Below are positions 1 to 8,951 of a stretch of DNA of 64,000 nucleotides, piece after piece. This DNA is from Aurantiochytrium sp. KH105. Taxonomy: Eukaryota > Sar > Bigyra > Thraustochytrida > Thraustochytriidae. How positions within the stretch are numbered: the first letter of the stretch is position 1; each line of letters opens with the position of its first letter. Location: assembly GCA_003116975.1 (NCBI GenBank), contig BGKB01000099.1:1-64000 (forward strand), in the 5' to 3' direction. Below the pieces are notes generated by a model. The model was not told the origin of the DNA. It ran no database searches and saw only the letters and a list, made by a program, of their open reading frames with translations. The position numbers and the translations under genes were made by a program.

Positions 1-1
1 A

Positions 2-556
2 ATCTGGCTCGCCGTCAAGGGCACCGAGCAGGAATCGGCCGCCTTTGTGCTCTTCGAGGGACTGATCACTCTCATTTTGGGCATCGAAGTCGTGGGCCGC
101 ATGCTCACACAGGGCAGAAAATACTGGAAACGGTGGTCGAATTGGTTCGAGCTCATCGTTCTTGTACTCTGCATCGGCACCGTGCTCATGGCGCACACCA
201 CGAACCACGTCTCAACGTCAGAGGAAATGGACGAGCTTCTATCCACCGTGCTCCTTGTGGCGCGCTATGTATTGCAGGGCTTGCGTTTGCTGGCGTTGCT
301 GCGCCATCGAAAGCGGTTGCAGGAGCTAAAGCCTTCGCATAGTGCTGATATGTCCTACGATGCACAGCGGACGTCTTCTCTTGGCATCATTGATTTTGAC
401 CTCGTCGACGAGGATGAGGCCGACCCGCTGCACAGCGATGACTTCATGCGCGAGTCTCTCGACTTTGATGCTCTTGTCGCCAGCGCGGACCGCCACGCGC
501 GCTCTCGGGACGAGGACCGACCTTCGGTCGAGATGGGTATCCTCGGTCGTGCATGA
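2..556 (+). CDS. Voltage-sensor-like membrane protein, C-terminal part (5' end outside window)
   Basis: The frame is already open at base 2 and ends at TGA 554-556, so only about 184 C-terminal residues are present. They show a hydrophobic helix followed by a short basic turn (GRKYWKRW), a second strong helix (FELIVLVLCIGTVLM), then an arginine-rich amphipathic helix (RYVLQGLRLLALLRHRKR). The spacing of basic residues in the last helix resembles the S4 segment of voltage-sensor domains such as Hv1, TPTE or TMEM266-type proteins, with the earlier helices as S2 and S3. No pore loop is visible after S4. The last 75 residues are acidic, probably disordered and cytosolic. The family call is inference from helix pattern; a fragment of a larger ion channel is equally possible. 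Confidence 0.5.
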   Translation: MWLAVKGTEQESAAFVLFEGLITLILGIEVVGRMLTQGRKYWKRWSNWFELIVLVLCIGTVLMAHTTNHVSTSEEMDELLSTVLLVARYVLQGLRLLALLRHRKRLQELKPSHSADMSYDAQRTSSLGIIDFDLVDEDEADPLHSDDFMRESLDFDALVASADRHARSRDEDRPSVEMGILGRA

Positions 557-974
557 CGTTGAGGCGAAATAACAAGCGGCCTACCTTTTGCGTCCTGGAT
601 TGGCCCCGTCGTATGTAATCACAAGTGTCCTCACGAACTGTATGAGGGAGGACGACAAGACCTTGAACGAACATAGCCAAGTCGTATTGCCTTGAGGAAC
701 GCGGCTTGATGTGAATCTTAGTGATATAAAAATCGAAGGAAAAAATAAGAATTGCATTTGATGAGGGTGCCCCGCACAGTAGTATCGGATTTCTTTCGCC
801 GTCCACCACTCGTTCAGTCAGTCATTTAGTCCGTTAGCCAGTCTGAAGAAATCTTGCAATGTATTCAAGAACTATGAAACCGATTGACGTCTCAAACTTT
901 CAATCCACTCGTCTCTCTTGTGATCTTGCCGCAGCCCACCTCGCCTCGCAACCTCTCCAAGTGCACGGTCATCC

Positions 975-998
975 ATCGATCGATCGATCGATCGATCG
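975..998. repeat. (ATCG)6 microsatellite
   Basis: Six perfect copies of a 4-bp self-complementary unit lie about 300 bp upstream of the folate gene start. Confidence 0.9.
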
Positions 999-1049
999 CC
1001 AAGGCAAAGGGACACCCTGAGCCTGTCCATCGCTGAAGTCGCGCTCCTG

Positions 1050-1075
1050 TCTCTCTCTCTCTCTCTCTCTCTCTC
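1050..1075. repeat. (TC)13 microsatellite
   Basis: Thirteen dinucleotide copies form a pyrimidine tract on the plus strand upstream of the folate gene. Confidence 0.9.
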
Positions 1076-1298
1076 ACTAATAGTGAAGAAGGCAAGTCCA
1101 AGCAAGCACAGAAGTAAATCTCCATCGAACCACAACTAGCTAGGCCTAGTCGAGGCAGCCCACGCGCGAGTGCGCGCGCGGAAAAGGAAAAGAGAGCGCT
1201 GCGAGGACCCTCGTTGCGCCAAGGCGCGACCCGTCAGTCATCTGTTGGCAAGAATTGAGAGAGCTCGACTGACTTGACGTTCGACTCTCCTTGAGACG

Positions 1299-2669
1299 AT
1301 GCGGCGCACGGCGCTTGTGGCGCTCGGGTCCAACCAGGGCCCGAGCTTGGACATTCTCACGAGAGCTGTGCGACGCGTCGGCGATGCGTGCGGGCGCCTC
1401 ACAGATTGCTCGCACATGTACAAGTCCAAAGCACAGCTCGTCGAGAATCAGCCCGACTTTTACAACGCGGTGATTGCTGTGCAGACAAGCCTCGATGCCC
1501 CAGGCCTTTTGAAGGCGCTGCAGGAGATCGAGACGGGCCACGCCAAAAGCAGCGAACGTTTCGGCCCGCGCGAACTTGATCTCGACCTCATCGCCTTTGC
1601 CGACGGAGAGCAAATTGTCCCCGTCGACGCGCAAGACTACAGACAGCTGGCCATGCCGCATCCTCGCGCGCACATGCGTGACTTTGTCGTGCGTCCACTG
1701 TGCGACATGCCCATTGGGCGGCGCACTGTCCTCGGAAATGGTGCTCGGGCCGAGGAAATGCTCAACACAACCCCGGACGATGCCTGCATTCGCGTAGACA
1801 CGGAGCAGTGGGCCGCCGCCGAAACGGCCTCGGACGCCCCTCTGCTCATGGGCGTCCTGAACATTACACCCGACAGCTTTTCTGACGGCGGAAGCTATGT
1901 AAATCTTGACAAGGCTGTAGAGCACGCGTTGCGCTTGCAGCAGGAGGGTGCACACGTGATTGACGTCGGCGGCGAATCGACGCGGCCCAACGCCTTGGAC
2001 ATTTCGCCACAAGAAGAACAAGACCGGGTCCTACCGGTGATCGAAGCGTTGCGTGCGCACCCGGAATTTTCTGCACGACTCTCAATCGATACACGCCACG
2101 TGAGCACTGCGCGAGAGGCCATTGCCGCTGGCGCTCACATTATTAACGACGAGGTCGGTGAGCTCGACGACGAGGCCGAGGACATGCTTCGTGCAGCGGG
2201 TGACTTGGGCGTACCACTCATGACCATGCATTCGCGCGGCGACGCGCGCACCATGGAAAAACTCAAAATAGAAGATGCTTCTGTAGATATGACCACCTAC
2301 GTCAAGGATTGGTTGTGTGCGCGGGCGACGCGCGCGCTGCAAGCGCACGGAGTACCGCGATGGAATGTAATGATTGACCCGGGTCTGGGTTTTGCCAAGA
2401 CGCACGAGCAAAATATCGAGATTCTGACGCGTACAGACGAGCTTGTCGAAACGGGCTACCCTGTGCTCATTGGCACCTCGCGCAAGCGCTTTGTGCGTCA
2501 GTACACAACATTTGACATCGATGTCACAACTGCGGCCACCTCTACAGCCGCTGTGCTTGCAGGCGCACGCATGGTGCGCGTGCACAGTATTCCACATGCA
2601 GTCGATGTCGTCTCGATGGCGCACGCGTTGCGGCAGCAACGGCGTCGCGGCCCTGAATCCAGACCCTAA
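1299..2669 (+). CDS. Bifunctional HPPK-DHPS folate biosynthesis enzyme
   Basis: A 456-residue fusion of 6-hydroxymethyl-dihydropterin pyrophosphokinase (residues 1-160) and dihydropteroate synthase (about 185-450), consecutive steps of de novo folate synthesis. HPPK shows ALGSNQG at the N-terminus, NQPDFYNAV, and RFGPRELDLDLI, which carries the metal-binding aspartates. DHPS shows GVLNITPDSFSDGG, DVGGESTRP, SIDTR, DPGLGFAKTHEQN, GTSRKRF and a C-terminal RVHSI. The sulfonamide/pABA loop and pterin pocket motifs are thus present. There is no dihydroneopterin aldolase domain as in fungal fusions, so the layout is plant/protist-like. The first ATG abuts the HPPK core, so no mitochondrial presequence is visible. 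Two DHPS motifs diverge from the common form: INDEVG for INDISG, and MTMHSRG for the MHMQG-type motif. Confidence 0.95.
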   Translation: MRRTALVALGSNQGPSLDILTRAVRRVGDACGRLTDCSHMYKSKAQLVENQPDFYNAVIAVQTSLDAPGLLKALQEIETGHAKSSERFGPRELDLDLIAFADGEQIVPVDAQDYRQLAMPHPRAHMRDFVVRPLCDMPIGRRTVLGNGARAEEMLNTTPDDACIRVDTEQWAAAETASDAPLLMGVLNITPDSFSDGGSYVNLDKAVEHALRLQQEGAHVIDVGGESTRPNALDISPQEEQDRVLPVIEALRAHPEFSARLSIDTRHVSTAREAIAAGAHIINDEVGELDDEAEDMLRAAGDLGVPLMTMHSRGDARTMEKLKIEDASVDMTTYVKDWLCARATRALQAHGVPRWNVMIDPGLGFAKTHEQNIEILTRTDELVETGYPVLIGTSRKRFVRQYTTFDIDVTTAATSTAAVLAGARMVRVHSIPHAVDVVSMAHALRQQRRRGPESRP

Positions 2670-3032
2670 CGATAGATGGTAATGACGTCGATGTTGACAA
2701 TGGTTAAGACGAAGAAAATGGCATTCCAGTCGCGCCGATCCGAGACAGGGGTGACTGAAAGAACGGAAATGAACAGATGAAGGGCGCAGAAAACAACATC
2801 ACAACAAGGCGGGCGCTCAGAACAATACGACGAGGCGGGCGACCGCCCTTGCCCTCCACCTCCTCTTGTCCAAACTGATCAGCTTGACTTTTCTAACATG
2901 TCAGGCATGATGCTTGTGAGCAATGAGTGCGCGCGTGCGTGCGCGCGTGCCTGCGTGATGCATTGCACCGTTGAATTTGTAGAATCAGACAAAAAGAGAA
3001 ATCGCATCGCATTCTTCCCACCATCCCAAGAA
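2670..3032. other. Convergent 3' spacer
   Basis: This 363-bp spacer separates the stops of HPPK-DHPS (+) and AMPK gamma (-). It should contain both 3' UTRs. A short GCGTGCGTGCGCGCGTGC-like run sits near 2930-2950. No gene was seen. Confidence 0.6.
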
Positions 3033-4544
3033 TCAGTCGTCAATAAAGTAGCCGAGAAGATCAGAAAGCGTAATAACGCCAACGAGATCACCCCTATCGT
3101 CCACATAGAGGAGCGAGTGTACGCGAACCTCGGCAAACTTGATGAAGATCTGCTGCAGTGTATCAGTAACGAGACACGTATGAGCGCGCATCCGCGAAGG
3201 AATACCAAGCTCGCTCTCCGACGCTGTCGTCTCCATATCCGAGGGCAAGCCGAGCGATGACTCGGCGCCACTTGCCGTGCTGTCGCTGTGCATGGAAGAC
3301 TTGCCCGTGTCTGGCTTTCCATCTATGAGATGCTCTCCATACGATTCGCCAAAGATGAGCCGTCCCAACGGCATGTCGAGGCTGTTCTCGATGGAGTTGT
3401 GCGAAACCAGGTCAATGATATTGGTCCGCGAGTAAACCGCAAGGGGCTTTCTCTGCCGGTTGAGAATGGGCACACACCAAATTTGTTTCACCGACAACAG
3501 CTCCAGAATCTCGTGCACTGGTGTGTTGAGCGTTGCAGTGTGCAGACTTGTGCTCTCTGTGGCAAAAGTGCCAATGCCCAGCGACTGGATGGGCTGCTCA
3601 AAGAGCTGTCGGTCCTCGCAAAACTCGGTCACCAGGTACTGCAGCGCGGCGAGATGCGTGAGCACACCGACGCAGACTTGACCTTTGACATCCACAATGG
3701 GGATCCAATGAAGTTTCTGCGATTTGAGCGCTGCGCACGAATCATAAAGCGAGCTTTCTGGGTCGATACTGACGAGGTCTGAATATGCGTTTGCAGAAGT
3801 AAAGTCTTCTTTGGCCTGGCGCTCGCGAAGTTCCTCTGCCGCAAGGCGAGCTGCCTCCACGGCTGGCATGCCTGCTTCCGTCAAGCATTGGACCATGCTC
3901 GCATCTTCAAAAAGCTGGAGTACAAGGCTTCTCCACGAAGACACCGAGTGGGAGTCCAAAAGCTCGACGAGAGTGTCACTCTTGTGTCCATGCCGCAGCA
4001 TGTCGATAAAGTCAAGCGTGGTGATCACGCCCGAGATAGTTTGCGATAGTGGGTCCCATAGAGGCGCCGCGCCGATTTCGTGTTCGACGAGCGCGTAATA
4101 CGAGAGACGAATGGGAATATTCCGGTCAAAGACCACCACTTTGCTGCTATGGGGCACCAGGTCATAACAAGAGCTGTCTCGCAAAAACAAGGAAATCACG
4201 CGTCTGCCTTCGCGCTGCGCGTCGAATGCCCCCCCGGCCCCGCCGCCGTCCGCCCCGTCGCCGCTATTGGCGCCTGCGCCGCCTCCTTGCTCGGCGTAAT
4301 CGGCTTCGGTCATAAAGGCGGCCACCACGGCATCTGCTCCGTCCTCGTCGTCATTATCTTCGTCGCTCGTGCCGCCATCATGGCTTCCGCGTCGACCGTC
4401 GCCGCCCATGCGCATCTCCTGCAGTCTATGTTCCAAATCCGCCTCCACGCCTGCGGGTAATGTCGAGTCGTAGCCGCGCTGCGTCGCGTTTGCATTTGCA
4501 TTTGCTGACGCGTCGCCATTGTTTGCTGCAGCGTTCGCGTCCAT
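3033..4544 (-). CDS. AMPK/SNF1 kinase gamma subunit (four CBS domains, SNF4-like)
   Basis: This 503-residue regulatory subunit of the AMPK/SNF1 energy-sensing kinase has four CBS domains at about 120-185, 250-310, 330-385 and 450-500. The signature block FLRDSSCYDLVPHSSKVVVFD followed by AAPLWD and TTLDFIDML matches CBS1 of AMPK gamma closely. The N-terminal 115 residues are acidic and Gly/Asn/Ala-rich, probably disordered. The start is the first ATG of the frame (4542-4544, A at -3); the frame continues upstream only to a TTG. Compared with human gamma-1, the nucleotide-phosphate arginines are replaced: R70 by G158, R152 by W280, R299 by S477. The ribose aspartates of CBS1 (D178) and CBS4 (D495) are kept, while that of CBS3 is N375. 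Family is certain; adenine-nucleotide sensing may differ. Confidence 0.92.
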   Translation of the reverse strand: MDANAAANNGDASANANANATQRGYDSTLPAGVEADLEHRLQEMRMGGDGRRGSHDGGTSDEDNDDEDGADAVVAAFMTEADYAEQGGGAGANSGDGADGGGAGGAFDAQREGRRVISLFLRDSSCYDLVPHSSKVVVFDRNIPIRLSYYALVEHEIGAAPLWDPLSQTISGVITTLDFIDMLRHGHKSDTLVELLDSHSVSSWRSLVLQLFEDASMVQCLTEAGMPAVEAARLAAEELRERQAKEDFTSANAYSDLVSIDPESSLYDSCAALKSQKLHWIPIVDVKGQVCVGVLTHLAALQYLVTEFCEDRQLFEQPIQSLGIGTFATESTSLHTATLNTPVHEILELLSVKQIWCVPILNRQRKPLAVYSRTNIIDLVSHNSIENSLDMPLGRLIFGESYGEHLIDGKPDTGKSSMHSDSTASGAESSLGLPSDMETTASESELGIPSRMRAHTCLVTDTLQQIFIKFAEVRVHSLLYVDDRGDLVGVITLSDLLGYFIDD

Positions 4545-5030
4545 CGTGGCAGTCGATTCCGTCGCCGGTCTGAGACACGCAGGTTCGCCAGCCTCACTGC
4601 CGCTCAACGCAAGGTGCGCCTACCTCGTCTGCACTTGGCGGTGCCCGGATTGTGCAGTTCTCGCGCGCTCGCGACCCGTATCCTCCGTTGCAATCTTTAC
4701 GGCGCGAGTCTGTCTCGGGAGCGAGAGCAGATCTTCGCACGCGCGCCAGGCTGCAGTGCTGGCGGTCCGCCGGGCTGGCCGGGGCCGGTCCTCGGCCGCG
4801 CGCGTCAGCTCGTCGTCGACGACGTCCTCCTCCTCCTCCTCGAGCGCCTCCTGCAAGACGTTCTTCGCCTGCTTGGCGCCGCTTGCTCTCGCGCCCTTCG
4901 CAACGCTTCGCGGCACGGACACGCGGCGGATGTCCGCGCGGCGCGGCGCGGCGGCCGGGCCGACCGCGGGCAGCGGGCGCGCGGCGGCGGAGGGCGGGAG
5001 CGAGCAGGGCGCGGGCGAGGCTGCCCGCCC

Positions 5031-5059
5031 GGATGGATGGATGGATGGATGGATGGATG
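5031..5059. repeat. (GGAT)7 microsatellite
   Basis: About seven perfect 4-bp units lie about 490 bp upstream of the AMPK gamma start. Confidence 0.9.
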
Positions 5060-5482
5060 CGCCTGCTCCCCTGCCTGCCTGCCTAGGCGGCTCCCCTCGC
5101 CGCGGGCGGGCGTGGGCGCGGTCGCGCGACGAGGAGGGCGAGCAAGGGCGGCGGCGGCGGCGGCACGGCGCGGCGCGGCGCGGTTCTGCGCGCGATGGCG
5201 GCGCGGCCGGCGGCGGCGTCGTCGTGCAGGGCGGTGTTTGTTTGCCGAGGCCAAGGCGCTCGGCACTTTGCCCGGCCCGTTTTGCGCGACTTGCACCGGG
5301 GTATACTCCACTTGTAGCCCGATATACTCCACTGTGCCAGCGACCTTGCGCGCTTTGTCTGTCTGGCTGCTGCTTGCTCGACGATTCACCTCGCCGCAAC
5401 AGTGCAGCACTTCCTCTCTTGCAAGTGCGGTATACCGGGCTCGTAAGTGTGGGTGGATCGCATGCAAGTGCAGTATTCGCCG

Positions 5483-5568
5483 CAGAGAGAGAGATAGAGA
5501 GAGAGAGAGACGGGAGAGAGAGAGGAGAGAGAGAGAGAGAGGGAGTGACAGAGACAGAGAGAGGGAGA
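5483..5568. repeat. GA-rich purine tract
   Basis: Some 86 bp of nearly uninterrupted purine, mostly GA dinucleotides with occasional T or C, lie in the AMPK gamma upstream region. Such tracts can form triplex DNA or act as GAGA-type elements; function here is inference. Confidence 0.85.
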
Positions 5569-5896
5569 AAAGTTCAATGCAACAGCCACAAGATCGATGT
5601 TGACCACGATGCTAAGCACCGAATCAATCGAGATATGGAGAAAGGCACATGCTCGCGGGCTGGCTCGTCCGCTTGCGCGTCTACGTGGTGCAACCTTTCC
5701 TTTCCACACTACCTATACACAACGAGAAGGACTCTCTGTCCGCCGTTGTTCATAACACAGGACAAATAAAATTACATCTCACAGTCAGTGATTCTCGTCT
5801 GCGAAGGACGAACGGTGCGAGCGCACCCGAAAAGGCTGCATTCGGGGAATGACACATTTGCAGCGCAGCTCAGGGTTTCTTTGATCATGATGCTCG

Positions 5897-7519
5897 CTAG
5901 TGATGACTCGCAGTCAAATAACCTGTACGTCTTCGCGCTGCTGCCTCCGCGGCAGCTGCTGCTGCCGCGGCTGCCGCAGCGTCGTTGGCTTCTAAAATGC
6001 GCAATATGTTCAGATACTCTTGCACAGCCACATCCCTCTTTCGGGATGGAGGACGGCGATTCTGGTGTTGGTCACTCAAAGCCCGTTGTTCACGCACTTC
6101 ATCTGCTTGAAGAACAATTTCCGCAGATGTGTGACGCGCGTAGTCTCGCATGGCTTCAAGATCCGAAAAGAGCGGCTTGAAACACCGGAACGTCCACAAG
6201 CCTGCCGCGTGCCAGCGTGCAAAGCTCGGAACCCAACACACGCGCACAACGCATGGCTGCTTTACTTGCAGGTCTGGCGGAACCCACTTGAGAAGGAGAC
6301 TCAAGGACACAGCCACATTGAAAAGATAAAGAAACAGCAGGTACGGGCCGTTGATGAGCAGCTCCTCGTCGCACAGCACAGCGTGCGCTCCGGACGAAAC
6401 GCGGGCACTCGCTTCGTACAGCTTGAGAATGAATTCGCCGCTGGCGAGAAGGTTTAAAAAGACAATAAGCGACACGCGCACAAGAGGTCCGCGATTAACG
6501 GGATTAGCAACTGTCCAGCCACGTTCATGAAACGAAACAAAATTGAGCGCTGTGGCCAGAGCTGGTGTTGAAGTCGCCACCCACACCGCGACAATCACTC
6601 GAAAGTACGATACAGCATAGCACGAGGACGCAGCATTCGTCGGGGCCATATTCAAAAAAACGATGCCGAATACAAAGGCCGTAAACGATGAAATCATCGA
6701 TACCAAAAGCACCATGGCGATGCCAAGCGCCAAAATGAGGCGCCACTTCTTAAGATCGTCCACGTTGGTTCGCACACGCTGCAGATACTTGAGATGCTCG
6801 CGATGTGGAGTGCGTCCATCCCAGTGGTCGTGAATCCAGATATTTCGTCGTTCCTCGTCATCGCCGAGAAGGTCTTCAAGAACGGCGCCTGCTATATTCT
6901 CAATGCGCGCAATGCAGGATCGCACACGGTCGTCTGCACTACGATCGGCCAGTGGACCAATGTTGCGCAACCAGCTTATGGAACGCTGCACAATTACGTC
7001 AAAGTATGCTCCGTTGGCGTTGCTGTCGTCGAGGAGTTTGTGTAGGATTTCTGCGCCAGCCAGAGCATTTTCATCATGACCAGATCGAAGAAGCTCCACT
7101 GCGTGTATGAGGCGAGTCCACGTCTCGTGCGGAACTTGGAACTCGAGCTCGTAGTACGGACTTTGTTCCAGGGCAACGATATTTGGCGCTTGACTCGACG
7201 TCGTTGCGACTGCAAAGCTTGCAGCACGTGGGACGCTGTTTGACGTTCGGTCTATAGGAACAGCTGCTGTTGCGCGAGCGCGACGACTCGCGGCCTCCAA
7301 GTTAGCGGGTGTGCCGTCCCTCTTTTCCTCGCCGTCCTCGTCGTCCTCGTCCTCGGAGCCATTTTGCGGTTCATAGCCTTCTTCGTCTAGCTCCGCGTTT
7401 CGGACGCGTGCAAGGTCAGCAAGCTGATGCGCAGGATCCTCAGCGTCACTTTCGAACGAGAGCGCTGCTGAGAGCGCTGCTGGCAACGCTCGCGCGTCGT
7501 CAACCTCGCGCGCAAGCAT
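5897..7519 (-). CDS. Orphan membrane protein with four predicted transmembrane helices
   Basis: A 540-residue protein that I do not recognise. Residues 1-115 are acidic and low-complexity (a DEDDEDGEE run). Residues 118-255 look helical and soluble. Four hydrophobic stretches follow at about 261-290, 304-330, 346-368 and 391-413. The C-terminal tail is about 125 residues, basic, with a ten-residue alanine run (around 508-518) just before the end. No catalytic motif, channel signature or signal peptide was seen. The start is an ATG at 7517-7519 with A at -3. The alanine run is encoded by mixed GCN codons, so it may be selected protein sequence or an old trinucleotide expansion. A cytosolic N-terminus is inferred from the acidic leader. 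Confidence 0.75.
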   Translation of the reverse strand: MLAREVDDARALPAALSAALSFESDAEDPAHQLADLARVRNAELDEEGYEPQNGSEDEDDEDGEEKRDGTPANLEAASRRARATAAVPIDRTSNSVPRAASFAVATTSSQAPNIVALEQSPYYELEFQVPHETWTRLIHAVELLRSGHDENALAGAEILHKLLDDSNANGAYFDVIVQRSISWLRNIGPLADRSADDRVRSCIARIENIAGAVLEDLLGDDEERRNIWIHDHWDGRTPHREHLKYLQRVRTNVDDLKKWRLILALGIAMVLLVSMISSFTAFVFGIVFLNMAPTNAASSCYAVSYFRVIVAVWVATSTPALATALNFVSFHERGWTVANPVNRGPLVRVSLIVFLNLLASGEFILKLYEASARVSSGAHAVLCDEELLINGPYLLFLYLFNVAVSLSLLLKWVPPDLQVKQPCVVRVCWVPSFARWHAAGLWTFRCFKPLFSDLEAMRDYARHTSAEIVLQADEVREQRALSDQHQNRRPPSRKRDVAVQEYLNILRILEANDAAAAAAAAAAAEAAARRRTGYLTASHH

Positions 7520-8069
7520 CTTTATTCTGAATCGATCTCTTCGAAGTCGCCTCCGGATATGTATAATAATGGGTCACATGGCGAGATGAAACAGACCATT
7601 TTGGCGCTTGGCCTTCTCAGACAATCATCCAGATCAATAATTGAATGAAGGAACGATCGACCAGGATCGACCCGTGACCGCATCAACGAAGGCATCGCGT
7701 TGCAGCACAGTTTCAGTTTTGAGACTCGGGACCCGAACCTTACCGTAGACCGGGTCCAGTACTACAAATTAGGTCTCTTTTCTTGTATTTAAAGTCTCTT
7801 CTCGATTTTTAGCCGCCGGCCTCAAAGTTTTTGCCCCCCGTGAGAGTGCAACCAGAACGCGGAGTGTCGCGCCCGGGACGCAGCGAGGCACGGCAACGAG
7901 GACGGCAGGAACTCCAGGCGGGACGCACCGGCATAGACAGAGTTGGCGGGCACGCGAGACGCTCGTCAGATTGAAAACGCTGTCCACGAGCGCAGCGAGG
8001 TTACAGGGGTGAAACTTTCAAGGCGCAAGCACATTAACCACCGCGAGAGCGGCAGCGAGAGCGAGCAGG
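7520..8069. promoter_or_regulatory. Divergent promoter spacer (membrane protein / NSE4)
   Basis: This 550-bp spacer separates two genes transcribed away from each other, so both promoters must lie here. It is less GC-rich toward the membrane protein side. No repeat array, RNA gene or convincing small coding frame was seen. Confidence 0.5.
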
Positions 8070-8951
8070 ATGTCCAGCAACGCAGAGGCCAAGGCAAGGA
8101 GGCGCCGCGAGAAGGCTCTCATTGCGCGCAAGGTCATTGATGACGTTGGCGCGACTTTCAAGACGGCAAACCTGAAGAGGCTTGAGGGAAAGGAAGATGT
8201 CAAGATTGTCAGCACGGCGCTCAACACCCTTGATGACAACTTGGGCAAGATCAAAGAGACGAACTTGGCCAAGGCCGACGCTGAAGTCTTTGCCGACCTC
8301 GGACAAAAGTCTGCACAAACCATTAAAGATGCCGCTCGCAGCACACGCCGTATCGAAGAAGGTGACCTTATCAATTCTCTTCAGCGCAAGCATAAAATTG
8401 AGGACTCCAACATCCTTCAATGGGATACACTCGGAGAGACTGCCAACATGTACTTTAATGGCATATTCGACAATGGGTTCTTCCTCAACGCTCTCGATGT
8501 CGTACCCCGGGAGCGAAAGGCGAGACAGAAGAGGCAAAAGCTCACGGAAGCCCCCATCGAGAGACCCGAGAAAGTCGTCGAAGAGAAGGACAAAGCTTCG
8601 CATCGTGCACAAGCCCACCACGAGATCTTGCAAAAGCAAATTGCTGGCATCGTCAAGGCGAACCAGAAAACTGGTTTTCTTGAGACTGTGGTCAATCCAG
8701 AGTCCTTTACGCAAACCGTCGAAAACGTGTTTTCATCGTCCTTTCTCATGAACAACAATGAGTGCGTCATGCAGCTCGGAGCCAATGGTGAGCCCGAGCT
8801 TGCGGTGAGCAGCAATGATGATACGCGCGCGCCGCAGCAATCCATCCTATCATTCACTATGAAGGACTGGCAGGATGCTGTTGAGGTCTACAACATCAAG
8901 AAGTCAGCTCTCCCCACACGGAAAGACCCCATCTATGCGAATACATTTTAA
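8070..8951 (+). CDS. NSE4, kleisin subunit of the SMC5/6 complex
   Basis: A 293-residue protein matching non-SMC element 4, the kleisin that bridges the SMC5/SMC6 heads in DNA repair and replication-fork processing, acting in the nucleus. The C-terminal winged-helix block is diagnostic: NPESFTQTVENVFSSSFL near residue 210, then SILSFTMKDWQDAVEVYNIK near 255-275, matching the family's FxQTVENLFxxSFLV and WxxxVEVFxIK patterns. The N-terminal 100 residues are basic and helical, as expected for the SMC-neck-binding part. The length is slightly short but within the family range. The start ATG has A at -3. The downstream gene is convergent, separated by a minisatellite. Confidence 0.88.
   Translation: MSSNAEAKARRRREKALIARKVIDDVGATFKTANLKRLEGKEDVKIVSTALNTLDDNLGKIKETNLAKADAEVFADLGQKSAQTIKDAARSTRRIEEGDLINSLQRKHKIEDSNILQWDTLGETANMYFNGIFDNGFFLNALDVVPRERKARQKRQKLTEAPIERPEKVVEEKDKASHRAQAHHEILQKQIAGIVKANQKTGFLETVVNPESFTQTVENVFSSSFLMNNNECVMQLGANGEPELAVSSNDDTRAPQQSILSFTMKDWQDAVEVYNIKKSALPTRKDPIYANTF

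Larger units (their letters stand above)
557..1298. other. Intergenic spacer upstream of HPPK-DHPS
   Basis: This 742-bp spacer lies between two plus-strand genes. It must hold the 3' UTR of the voltage-sensor-like gene and the promoter of the folate gene. It has a GATC-type microsatellite, a CT tract and the palindrome CTAGGCCTAG near 1140. No convincing open frame or RNA gene was seen. Confidence 0.6.
4545..5896. promoter_or_regulatory. GC-rich upstream region of AMPK gamma with repeated motifs
   Basis: This 1.35-kb spacer lies between two minus-strand genes. It holds the AMPK gamma promoter and the 3' UTR of the membrane protein gene. It has a GGAT microsatellite, a long GA tract, two copies of TATACTCCACT (5302-5312, 5323-5333) and two copies of GCAAGTGCRGTAT (5421-5433, 5464-5476). 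Long Arg/Ala/Pro-rich open frames here follow from the GC content and were not called. Confidence 0.5.

Noticed and set aside
4519-5769. Arg/Ala/Ser-rich plus-strand frame across the AMPK gamma 5' region
   Set aside because: It is produced by GC-rich DNA and microsatellites, changes character along its length, overlaps the AMPK gamma start antisense, and has no domain.
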